Notes: generated by a model from the sequence alone, not told the origin. Positions 1 to 6,106 are shown, counted from the first letter of the stretch. The stretch is 6,106 nt of DNA from CAZVXI01 sp964631295 (GCA_964631295.1 CAZVXI010000183.1:1-6106), one strand, 5' to 3'. Program-made: numbers and translations.

Positions 1-103
1 ACGAGCCGACATTCTGAATCGACACGCCGGTAAAGTCGGCATTCGCTGCACCAGCCAGCATGAGAGTACCTGCGCCCATAAGGGCCAACGTTTTTGCTTT
101 CAT
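1..103 (-). CDS. Exported protein of unknown function, N-terminal 34 codons only (runs off the window)
   Basis: The reading frame starts at an ATG whose complement is at 101-103 and is still open at the window edge. The 34 visible residues form a classical Sec signal peptide: a short basic n-region (MKAK), a hydrophobic core rich in Ala, Leu and Gly (about residues 5-20), and an ANA cleavage site, so the mature protein would begin DFTGVSIQ at residue 23. A purine-rich Shine-Dalgarno (GGAAAGG, complement of 111-117) lies seven bases before the ATG, which supports this start. A candidate promoter lies further upstream. Signal peptides of this style are common on surface or PEP-CTERM-type proteins of Phycisphaerae, but the rest of the protein is outside the window, so its function cannot be assigned. 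Confidence 0.8.
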   Translation of the reverse strand, partial: MKAKTLALMGAGTLMLAGAANADFTGVSIQNVGS

Positions 104-110
104 CTGAGGA

Positions 111-117
111 CCTTTCC
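111..117 (-). promoter_or_regulatory. Shine-Dalgarno of the exported protein
   Basis: On the minus strand this reads GGAAAGG, seven bases from the ATG at 103. It sits at the end of a purine-only stretch (complement of about 111-133), so the end of the leader is probably unstructured. It is one of the better ribosome binding sites in the window and fixes the start of the partial gene. Confidence 0.65.
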
Positions 118-215
118 TTCTTCTTTTTCTCTTCAAGAGGATTCTCGAGACCCGAAGAAACCAGATTCACACGGGTGGTACAACCGCTGCGCCTCACAGT
201 GGCTATCCACGATGC

Positions 216-243
216 AAGGTAGTGTGCGGTTCAAGCCAGTCAA
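216..243 (-). promoter_or_regulatory. Candidate sigma-70-type promoter for the exported protein
   Basis: On the minus strand, TTGACT (complement of 238-243) is followed after 16 bases by TACCTT (complement of 216-221). The -35 hexamer matches TTGACA at five of six positions. The -10 hexamer is weak apart from its TA and final T. Transcription would begin near position 208, giving a leader of about 105 bases before the ATG at 103. The position fits: it is downstream of the miaB stop and upstream of the signal-peptide gene. This is a match by eye, not a tested promoter. Confidence 0.45.
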
Positions 244-264
244 GGCCTAAAAGACGGCGTTTTT

Positions 265-296
265 GTGATTTTCACATTGGGCAAACTCAACCCAAT
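265..296 (-). terminator. Two adjacent small inverted repeats after miaB, possible weak terminator
   Basis: Between the miaB stop (332) and the next promoter lie two back-to-back inverted repeats. ATTGGG (276-281) pairs with CCCAAT (291-296) around a nine-base loop. GTGA (265-268) pairs with TCAC (272-275) around three bases. In the miaB direction they are not followed by a proper T-run, so this is not a clear intrinsic terminator. The location is where one would expect the miaB transcript to end. Confidence 0.3.
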
Positions 297-331
297 CAAA
301 GCCACTCTCCGGTGACCATGATGGTGACTGC

Positions 332-1974
332 CTATGCGACACCTGACAGAGTCCGTGCGGAATGCTGAACGGGAGCCAATCGACCGAGAAGCAGCAGCGG
401 CCGAACATCAGCCACTTCGACCTGCGCGATGCGTCCGAGAAACACGCTCCGGTCGATGCCTGCCGGCACATCGAACACTGTGATGAGATCGCCCGTGGTG
501 CGCCCGCTCACCTGAGATGCGCCGGCCGCCGGGGATCGGCTCACCTGCTCAACGAGAACATCCACCGTCCGCCCGATCATGGAACGATGAACCCGCTCGC
601 TCACCTCACTCTGGATGGCCAATAACTCGTTGTTCCTGCGGCGTTTAACGGTCTCGGGAACATCGTCCGAGAAGCGGCTGATCGCGGCCGTCCCCGGCCG
701 GGGTGAGTATTTGAAGATGAAGTTGTTTTTGAACCCGACGCGGCGGACGAGATCCACCGTCTGCTGAAAGTCGTCGTCGGTCTCACCGGGGAAACCAACG
801 ATGATATCGCCTGCGATGCTGACGTCGGGCATGGCGGCCCGCGCGCGGTCGATGAAGTCCGTGTACTGCTCGACGGTGTACCCGCGGTTCATGGCTTTTA
901 GGATGCGATTCGAGCCGCTCTGAGCCGGCACATGGAGGTACTGGCAGATGCGTGGCGACTCGGCCATCACCTGGAGAGCGTCGTCCGAGAAATCGCGTGG
1001 ATAACTGGTCACGAATCGCAGCCGCTCGATTTCCGGTACTTCCTCGTGGATGCGATGGAGCAGCTCAGCGAAGGATGTGACTCGCTTGCCGGCCGGCTGA
1101 TATCCGCCCGATTGCTGGAACGCACGCAGCCCGGGGCCGACCTGCGGCTTCTCTGTGCCATCAGCCCCGACTGCTGCTCCGTGGACGTAGACATAGTGGT
1201 TGACCGTCTGCCCGAGCAGGGTCACCTCGATCACGCCCGCATCGGCCAGCCGACGGCATTCCTCGACGATGGCATCCGGCGGGCGATGCACCTCCGGCCC
1301 GCGTGTGTTGGGCACGACACAGTACGTGCAGAACTTGTTGCAGCCGCGTGTGATGCGAACATAGGCAGACCTGCCTGCCGCCAGACCGGCCCGGGCATGC
1401 TCACCACGATCGGGATCAAACGCGCGAGACAGATCGAGCAGTTCGAGGTCGTCGTCTGCAGCGCTACGCGATCCGCACGGGCGACCTGTTGGGTCTTGCA
1501 GATGTTGTCGAGCAGGACCGGCAGTTTGTCGAGTTCGCCGGGCCCGCACAGCAGGTCGATCTGCGGGTACTTGCTCAGCAGCCCCTCGCCCTCTCGCTCC
1601 GAAAGACACCCGAGCAGGCCGACGACGACCTCACGGCCATCTTTCTTCTCAAGACCGAGCAGGCCGACGCGGCTGAGCACCTTGTTCTCCGCCTGTTCGC
1701 GTACCGAGCATGTATTGAACAGGACGACATCTGCCTCCCGCTGGTCTGCCGTGAAGCAATAGCCCAGTGCGCCGAGATGGCCGCGCACCAGTTCGCTGTC
1801 GAGTTCGTTCATCTGACAACCGAACGTTTCCAGGTAGACGCGCCTGCCGGAGCCGCCTGGGTCATTGCCATCTGCCTCTGACACCACCACACTCGCGCAC
1901 CCTTCGCTGCGCGCTTCGGGCCGCGCTGGCAGCACACCGAGTTGGATTGACCGATCAGCCATACGAAGCGTCAT
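332..1974 (-). CDS. miaB: tRNA-2-methylthio-N6-dimethylallyladenosine synthase MiaB, interrupted by an apparent -1 frameshift
   Basis: MiaB is a radical-SAM enzyme that converts i6A37 to ms2i6A37 in tRNAs, using two 4Fe-4S clusters. The 5' frame (1974 down to about 1465) carries the methylthiotransferase N-terminal domain, with ETFGCQMNE, NTCSVRE and LLGCLSERE supplying Cys53, Cys89 and Cys123. The 3' frame (about 1462 down to 332) carries ITRGCNKFCTYC, the CxxxCxxC radical-SAM cluster site (cysteine codons near 1342, 1330 and 1321). It continues with HVPAQSGSNRILKAMNR, DIIVGFPGET and a C-terminal TRAM domain. Neither frame alone is complete; joined, they give about 547 residues against 474 in E. 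coli. The excess is an N-terminal extension of about 45 residues and a loop of about 28 residues after GQTVNHY. The start could be 1974 or the in-frame ATG at 1962; neither has a strong Shine-Dalgarno. Activity depends on whether the frameshift is real. Confidence 0.9.
1440..1520 (-). other. Frame transition inside miaB
   Basis: The frame read from 1974 makes MiaB sense up to about DNICKTQQVARADRVA, then degenerates (TTTSNCSICL) and stops near 1231. The frame one base back makes MiaB sense from AADDDLELLDLSRAF onward. The simplest repair is one missing base near 1457-1470 (minus strand reading GTAGCGCTGCAGAC). No X-XXY-YYZ slippery heptamer and no obvious downstream pseudoknot are seen, so programmed frameshifting is unlikely. 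Confidence 0.8.
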
Positions 1975-2126
1975 CGTATCGGCGACGACCCGGGCGGCTA
2001 CCGCAGCGTGAAATCAGCGACACGGCCCGATAATCTCAATCTCCGGGAACGCTGCAAGTCCGATCCGCGTATTCCCGATACTCGATCATTGCGTCCGAGA
2101 AATCATGGCCTACGATCACGTTCCAC
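1975..2126. other. Divergent intergenic region between miaB and the ftsW-murG run
   Basis: This 152-base gap separates miaB (minus) from the lipoprotein gene (plus), so promoters for both directions should lie here. No convincing -35/-10 pair was found on either strand; the best partial boxes have wrong spacing. No inverted repeat of operator quality was recognised. Confidence 0.5.
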
Positions 2127-2381
2127 ATGACACAGCGATCACTGAATAAGCAGATACCACGGCTCGCCATCGCTGCAGCGATCGGGTTGCTTGCCCTCAC
2201 CGCGGGCTGCACGACTCGTGCGGATCGCGCGTGGGCTCAGACCGCTGGTTCGATTGAGCCGGGCGTGGCTGATCGCAGCGAGGTGCGGTTGAGTGTCATG
2301 CCTGATCGAGACGAACCACGTGCACCGGAAGCGTCCGTCTCTGCCGAGCACCGCCAAGATCGCACAGCGATCCAAAACTGA
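2127..2381 (+). CDS. Small predicted lipoprotein, unknown function
   Basis: The gene encodes an 84-residue protein. Residues 1-12 are polar and basic, residues 13-24 are hydrophobic (LAIAAAIGLLAL), and a lipobox LTAGC places the lipidated cysteine at residue 28. The mature part is about 57 residues, polar, rich in Arg, Glu, Asp and Ala, without a recognisable domain and probably unstructured. The frame is open upstream to a stop at 2031, but no other good start codon is present and no clear Shine-Dalgarno precedes 2127. It lies 33 bases before ftsW on the same strand, so it is probably the first gene of that transcript. The signal peptide and lipobox are visible. That it is a real lipoprotein is inferred, and a role in envelope or division is only suggested by position. 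Confidence 0.65.
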   Translation: MTQRSLNKQIPRLAIAAAIGLLALTAGCTTRADRAWAQTAGSIEPGVADRSEVRLSVMPDRDEPRAPEASVSAEHRQDRTAIQN

Positions 2382-2414
2382 CACATCCGCGTCCGTACGG
2401 CCGATGCATCTGGC

Positions 2415-3599
2415 ATGTTCCGTGCCGGTCACACCGTCATTCTGGTCGCACTGAGCCTGCTTCTGCTTGGCGTTGTGATGGTCAACTCCGCAGGGCTGAC
2501 AATCGCGCGCGATGACTCGTTGTCAGTGGTGGATGTCCTCACTGGCCGAACGATGCTTCTCGCGGTGGTCGCTTTGATCGCGCTCGGGATCGGGTACTTC
2601 GTGCCTGTCGCGCGGCTCGGTGCCTTGAAAGGGGCGGCCTCACCGATTCCATGGATCATCGTTGTATCTGTGGGCCTGCTGATCGCTGTTCAACTGCCCG
2701 GACTCTCCCGCGAAGTCAACCATGCCCGGCGCTGGATCGACCTGGGACCTCTCAGTTTCCAGCCAAGTGAGATTGCCAAGTGGGGCCTGATCATCGCCAT
2801 TGCCTGCTACGCGAGCATGCATGCTGTGAATCTCGGCCGGTTCACACGCGGTTTTGTGTGGCCGATGGCAGTGGTTGGTGTCATCTGCGCGCTTGTCGCC
2901 ATTGAAGACCTCGGAACAGCAGTCCTGATCGGCCTTGTAGCGACGTTCATGCTCATCGCGGCCGGTGTTCGACCCTGGCATGTCGGTGCACTTGCCCCGG
3001 TCGGCCTGGCAGGATTGGCGGCCGCCCTGATTCACAGCCCGTACAGAATCAATCGCCTGAGAGCATTCATGGACCCGTATGGCGATCCGGAAGGCATCGG
3101 CTATCACATGATCCAGTCGATGGCGGCTGTCTCAGCGGGGGGCTTGCCCGGCCGGGGGCTTGGCAATGGTGTGCAGAAGTTCGGCTACCTGCCCGAGGAC
3201 ACGACGGACTTCATCTTCGCGATCACGTGCGAAGAACTGGGCATTGTCGGAGCGCTGGTCGTCGTCGCTGCATATGCCGCCTTGCTGCTCGCGTTGCTGA
3301 GCATCCTCTTAAACTCGCGGGATGTCTTCAGCCGGCTCGTCACGCTGGGTGTCACGCTCACAATCGGCTTCCAGGCAGTGATCAATCTGTTCGTCGTCAC
3401 CGGCATGGGCCCGACGAAGGGCATTGCGTTGCCGCTGGTTTCCTCAGGCGGAACCGGCTGGGTGCTGACCGCGTTCATGCTCGGGCTGGTGGCAGCAATC
3501 GACCGGAACAACGCTCAGCACGCGGCGTCTGTCGAATCACCTGCCGCGGACACCAACACTCCCGGTGAAGCACCATCGACGCTGATAGCATCTGCTTGA
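2415..3599 (+). CDS. ftsW: Septal peptidoglycan glycosyltransferase FtsW (SEDS family)
   Basis: FtsW is an integral membrane SEDS protein that polymerises lipid II into glycan strands at the division septum together with a class B PBP. The 394-residue protein has about ten hydrophobic segments (for example 7-24, 46-64, 78-95, 147-183, 268-297, 308-330 and 336-363). Family signatures are RRWIDLGPLSFQPSEIAKWG (105-124), LGNGVQKFGYLPEDTTDFIF (249-268) and PTKGIALPLVSSGGTGW (333-349). Asp265 in the TTDFIF loop corresponds to the essential SEDS aspartate. The start at MFRAGHTVIL directly precedes the first membrane helix, as in relatives, although no clear Shine-Dalgarno is visible. The stop overlaps a possible TTG start of murG. 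RodA is the alternative SEDS assignment; the murG neighbour favours FtsW. The tail after residue 365 is polar and dispensable-looking. Confidence 0.93.
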   Translation: MFRAGHTVILVALSLLLLGVVMVNSAGLTIARDDSLSVVDVLTGRTMLLAVVALIALGIGYFVPVARLGALKGAASPIPWIIVVSVGLLIAVQLPGLSREVNHARRWIDLGPLSFQPSEIAKWGLIIAIACYASMHAVNLGRFTRGFVWPMAVVGVICALVAIEDLGTAVLIGLVATFMLIAAGVRPWHVGALAPVGLAGLAAALIHSPYRINRLRAFMDPYGDPEGIGYHMIQSMAAVSAGGLPGRGLGNGVQKFGYLPEDTTDFIFAITCEELGIVGALVVVAAYAALLLALLSILLNSRDVFSRLVTLGVTLTIGFQAVINLFVVTGMGPTKGIALPLVSSGGTGWVLTAFMLGLVAAIDRNNAQHAASVESPAADTNTPGEAPSTLIASA

Positions 3600-3601
3600 G
3601 C

Positions 3602-4765
3602 ATGAGCGCTGCGCTGACATCAGAACCGCGCGACCACTCGCCGCCGGCCGCGGCTGGTCCGCTCTGCATTGTGTTTGCCGGCGGTGGCTCGGGCGGCCAC
3701 ATTGCGCCAGCTCTCGCGATCTGCGAACGGTTTGAAGACTTCGACGGGCACATCGAGCCGCGATTTGTCTGTTCAACGCGGGCGATTGATGCGCACATGC
3801 TTGGTCACGCGGGCGTGACGTTTGAGCCAATCGATGCCGCCCCGCTGTCTTCGCGGCCGCGCGGGCTCGCGAAGTTCGCCGTGCAGTTGCCGCGATCCAT
3901 CAAACAGGCTGAGCGACTGCTTCGCGCGTGGCATGCAGACATTGTGCTCGGCATGGGCGGATTCGTGGCTGCGCCGGTGGTTCGAGCAGGAAAAAAGCTC
4001 GGCCTGCCAACGATTCTCATGAATCTCGACCGTCCGCCCGGGAAAGCGAATCGGCTGATGGCTCGCTGGGCGGACGACGTGTGGACCACCACTGATCTTG
4101 GATCGCAGAGTCGGTTCGCGGCGAGAACGGTTGGCCCGCCGGTGCGCCGCTGCGCCATCGCGACCGAGCCGCCTGGCGCATGCCGGAAGCGACTCGGGCT
4201 CGACCCGAATGCACGCACGCTGCTTGTAACGGGTGCATCGCAGGGTGCGACAAGTATCAATGCGTTGCTGACACACATCGCAACCGGGTTCCCGGCTCTC
4301 CTTGACGGCTGGCAGGTGGTGCACCTCGCCGGCACGGGTGCGGCTGACACAGCCCGCGAGGCGTATCGGCGTGCAGAGGTCCCCGCCTTCGTCGTGGATT
4401 TCCTGGACGACATGGGGTGCGCCTGGGGTGCGGCAGACCTCGTGATCAGTCGCGCGGGAGCGAACTCCGTAGCGGAGATCGCAGCGAACGCGGTACCGGC
4501 CATCTTCCTTCCATACCCCCATCATCGTGATCAGCACCAGCGTTTCAATGCCGAACCGCTTGTGAAGACAGGTGGTGCCGTTGCCCTTGTTGACCAGATT
4601 GACGCTGCAGCAAATCTGGAGAAGCACGGCGTGATTCTCAGATCGCTATTGACTGACGACGCCCGGCGGCAGACCATGAAGCAGGCGATGATGGACGCGA
4701 AGCCGACCGATGCGGCCGCTGCGATCGCCGGGATGCTGATTGAACGTGTCTCTCACACGCGGTAG
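3602..4765 (+). CDS. murG: UDP-N-acetylglucosamine:lipid I N-acetylglucosaminyltransferase MurG
   Basis: MurG is a GT-B glycosyltransferase (family GT28) on the inner face of the cytoplasmic membrane. It adds GlcNAc from UDP-GlcNAc to lipid I, producing lipid II, the substrate of FtsW. Numbered from the TTG at 3596, the N-terminal half has the glycine-rich GGGSGGH loop (29-35) followed by IAPALAI, then LGMGGFVAAPV (118-128). The C-terminal half has TGASQGATSINALL (212-225), RAGANSVAEIA with Glu294, and HHRDQHQRFNA (309-319), matching the UDP-GlcNAc-binding motifs. Length (387-389 residues) is normal, slightly longer than E. coli (355). The usual HEQN segment is replaced by MNLDRPPGKANR (142-153). 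Two starts are possible: TTG at 3596, overlapping the ftsW stop, or ATG at 3602. ATG is chosen because neither has a good Shine-Dalgarno. Translational coupling to ftsW is likely. Confidence 0.94.
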   Translation: MSAALTSEPRDHSPPAAAGPLCIVFAGGGSGGHIAPALAICERFEDFDGHIEPRFVCSTRAIDAHMLGHAGVTFEPIDAAPLSSRPRGLAKFAVQLPRSIKQAERLLRAWHADIVLGMGGFVAAPVVRAGKKLGLPTILMNLDRPPGKANRLMARWADDVWTTTDLGSQSRFAARTVGPPVRRCAIATEPPGACRKRLGLDPNARTLLVTGASQGATSINALLTHIATGFPALLDGWQVVHLAGTGAADTAREAYRRAEVPAFVVDFLDDMGCAWGAADLVISRAGANSVAEIAANAVPAIFLPYPHHRDQHQRFNAEPLVKTGGAVALVDQIDAAANLEKHGVILRSLLTDDARRQTMKQAMMDAKPTDAAAAIAGMLIERVSHTR

Positions 4766-4775
4766 AGACACCGGC

Positions 4776-4782
4776 GGGGTGA
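4776..4782 (+). promoter_or_regulatory. Shine-Dalgarno of the first receiver-like gene
   Basis: GGGGTGA differs from the ideal GGAGGTGA core by little and lies four bases before the ATG at 4787. It supports this start and shows that the gene 21 bases after murG is independently translated. Confidence 0.6.
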
Positions 4783-4786
4783 TCTG

Positions 4787-5365
4787 ATGGATCATTTGCA
4801 ACATCATCTGTGCATCGTACTGGCACACAACGATGATGAATCGTTGCGCGACCTGATGGAACAACTCGCCGCGCTGGACTGCCGAATCGAACAACATGGC
4901 AGCGCCGTCGAAGCCTTCGCACGAATGTGCCTGTGCCACCATGCGTTCATGACGGCTGTGCGTTCTGAAGCCGGTGTCGGCTCAGCAGACTGCCCGGCAC
5001 TCGTGATTGTTAATCCGGACCAATGCCCGCAACTCCCCAGCATGCTTGGTGCGTCCGATCGTCATCTGCCTATGGAAATCTGGCAATGGCACGAGGGCAC
5101 GTTTTCGCAGTTGCGAACCGGCCCGTCCCCGAATGCGTCGCCAGCAGACATACAGGCCGTGCCACAACCCAAGCCCGGCGGCCCGCCACAACTGCGGCTG
5201 AGCGAGCCGTTCATGGAACCCGAGTCCCCGGGTGTCGTCGAATGGTCCGATCCACTGCCGGCTCTCGACGACCCGAGCGGCGCTGCCGAGGAGCAGGCGC
5301 ATCTCACCCCGCAGGAAATCGACATGCTGCTTGATGCGCGACGACCGCAAGGTGATGCACCATGA
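4787..5365 (+). CDS. Degenerate receiver-domain protein with FliM-like C-terminal peptide, unknown function
   Basis: This 192-residue protein is not a recognised named family. Residues 7-105 read as a response-regulator receiver fold. LCIVLAHNDDESLRDLMEQL (8-27) resembles strand 1 and helix 1 of a receiver, and PALVIVNPDQ (70-79) resembles strand 3. At the phospho-acceptor position strand 3 carries Asn76 instead of Asp, and the first residue of the acidic pair is also Asn (Asn15). The strand 4 Thr/Ser and strand 5 Lys are not evident, so phosphorylation is unlikely. Residues 106-170 are rich in Pro, Ser and Glu and probably disordered. The end, LTPQEIDMLLD (173-183), resembles the LSQxEIDALL peptide at the FliM N-terminus. 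The start has a good ribosome binding site. It follows murG by 21 bases and overlaps the next gene by ATGA. The domain assignment is an inference from sequence pattern. Confidence 0.75.
   Translation: MDHLQHHLCIVLAHNDDESLRDLMEQLAALDCRIEQHGSAVEAFARMCLCHHAFMTAVRSEAGVGSADCPALVIVNPDQCPQLPSMLGASDRHLPMEIWQWHEGTFSQLRTGPSPNASPADIQAVPQPKPGGPPQLRLSEPFMEPESPGVVEWSDPLPALDDPSGAAEEQAHLTPQEIDMLLDARRPQGDAP
5349..5355 (+). promoter_or_regulatory. Shine-Dalgarno inside the end of the upstream gene
   Basis: AAGGTGA lies six bases before the ATG at 5362, within the last codons of the preceding gene. It fixes the start of the second receiver-like gene and fits translational coupling through the ATGA overlap at 5362-5365. 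A second ATG at 5355 is out of frame. Confidence 0.6.
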
Positions 5366-6099
5366 CTGCCACACCTCCAGATGCCTCGCATCGCACGATG
5401 CGCGCCCGCGTGCTCGCGCTTGGCGTGCCGCAGCAGGCCGGCCTCGATCGGTTCCTGATGGAACCCTCGGTCGAGGCCGAATCCATCTTCCACGCGATGG
5501 CCGCAATCACCGTTGCATCTGCCGATGAACCAATCGGCGCAATCCTTGTCGGTCCGAATGTGGAACACGATGGTGATGATGGTTTGCGCGCGCTTCGTCG
5601 TATTGATCCCGCGTTGCCTGTTGTTCTGTTCGACACCAACGGTCAAAGCTCGGAAGCGACGATTCATCGCAATGCGTTCGATGATGTCCTGCTGCCACCT
5701 TTGACTTCCGCGGGATTGTCTCGAGCATTCGAACGAAATGTGGCGATTCGCGATGAACCGCTGCCGAGTGATCCGCCGACACCTCGCCCGGTGGAAGATC
5801 ACGAGAACGCTGAAGTGTCATCCCAGCCGCTGCGCCCATCGCCTGCGATTCCAGAAGAGATAGCGTCACCGTCTGCCGATGACTTTCCCGCGTCGAAGCA
5901 ACCCACCGCCGCGCAGACTCAGCGTCAACCCGATCGACCTGTTGTGTCACCTCCCGAGCCTCAACAGCGCCCAGCAACCCGGCTCGGCGATGTCGATCTT
6001 GTCCTCGAGGATTCATCCATATCACACTTCTGTCAGATCCCCGCCGACCAGTGCGGACGGGCCTTTACGACAGTCATGAACAAACAACATCAATTCTAA
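5362..6099 (+). CDS. Second degenerate receiver-like protein with proline-rich tail, unknown function
   Basis: This 245-residue protein begins with a receiver-like domain at about residues 14-127. RVLALGVP (16-23) would be strand 1, IGAILVGPNV (58-67) strand 3, and LRALRRIDPALPVVLFDTNG (75-94) helix 3 plus strand 4. FDDVLLPPLTSAGLSRAFER (106-125) is the strand 5 and helix 5 region. The order and spacing fit the CheY fold, but the catalytic residues are lost: Gly or Pro at the phospho-acceptor position, and Pro in place of the strand 5 Lys (DVLLPPL against the usual DYLxKP). Residues 130-207 are a Pro, Ser, Glu and Gln-rich linker. The last 38 residues, after LGDVDLV, have no recognisable character, and the frame ends seven bases before the window edge. 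Another frame stays open to the edge, so the true end may be different. It is probably co-translated with the preceding gene. Confidence 0.7.
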   Translation: MTATPPDASHRTMRARVLALGVPQQAGLDRFLMEPSVEAESIFHAMAAITVASADEPIGAILVGPNVEHDGDDGLRALRRIDPALPVVLFDTNGQSSEATIHRNAFDDVLLPPLTSAGLSRAFERNVAIRDEPLPSDPPTPRPVEDHENAEVSSQPLRPSPAIPEEIASPSADDFPASKQPTAAQTQRQPDRPVVSPPEPQQRPATRLGDVDLVLEDSSISHFCQIPADQCGRAFTTVMNKQHQF

Positions 6100-6106
6100 C
6101 CGTATT

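Noticed and set aside
311..329. GGTGAC repeated around CATGAT, next to the miaB stop
   Set aside because: The imperfect palindrome ACCAT/ATGGT is only five base pairs with a one-base centre and no T-run. It is too short to call a terminator or operator.
1440..1520. Programmed -1 frameshifting in miaB
   Set aside because: No slippery heptamer in the correct phase and no evident stimulatory structure. A missing base is the simpler explanation.
932..1762. 276-codon open frame on the plus strand opposite miaB
   Set aside because: It is antisense to conserved MiaB sequence in both frames, has no recognisable domain, and degenerates into Ser/Arg/Pro-rich text typical of GC-rich shadow frames.
431..2100. 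CGTCCGAGA occurring four times (about 432, 664, 982 and 2092)
   Set aside because: Three copies are inside miaB, where they encode FSDD or FLGR on the minus strand. Only one is intergenic and spacing is irregular, so this is codon usage rather than a binding site.
2640..3107. 155-codon minus-strand frame opposite ftsW
   Set aside because: It is the antisense of membrane helices of a clearly conserved FtsW and has no start context or motif.
3773..4627. 284-codon open frame on the minus strand opposite murG
   Set aside because: It lies wholly within murG. Its translation is rich in Arg, Cys and His with no motif, which is what the complement of a GC-rich gene gives.
5062..5802. 246-codon minus-strand frame spanning the junction of the two receiver-like genes
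   Set aside because: The plus-strand genes have matching ribosome binding sites, an ATGA overlap and receiver-like patterns. The minus frame is Arg/Ser/Cys-rich and featureless.

Overview
The window is about 60% GC, gene-dense bacterial chromosome. It looks like a member of the Planctomycetota, probably class Phycisphaerae. This is an inference from protein style: the FtsW N-terminus, a MiaB with an insert after its GQTVNHY motif, a MurG with an unusual LDRPPGKANR segment, and a small secreted protein with a typical Ala-rich signal peptide. No taxonomic marker gene is present, so the placement is moderate-confidence.

Left part, minus strand. Positions 1-103 hold the first 34 codons of an exported protein that runs off the window edge. 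It has a good ribosome binding site and a plausible sigma-70-type promoter. Upstream of it, and transcribed towards it, is miaB (332-1974), the tRNA ms2i6A37 methylthiotransferase. miaB is split between two reading frames at about position 1460. All six cluster-binding cysteines are present, but they are divided between the two frames, so the gene is either a sequencing/assembly casualty or a recent pseudogene.

Right part, plus strand, divergent from miaB. A compact gene run starts with a small predicted lipoprotein (2127-2381). It continues with ftsW (septal SEDS glycosyltransferase, 2415-3599) and murG (lipid II synthase, about 3602-4765), which abut. MurG makes lipid II and FtsW polymerises it at the division site, so the two form a functional unit of the division and cell-wall (dcw) cluster.

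The run goes on with two tightly packed genes (4787-5365 and 5362-6099, overlapping by ATGA). Both proteins begin with what reads as a degenerate response-regulator receiver domain and continue into a proline-rich, probably disordered region. The first ends in a FliM-like LTPQEIDMLL peptide. They are the least explained and most interesting part of the window. No RNA genes, mobile elements, CRISPR arrays or long repeats were seen.
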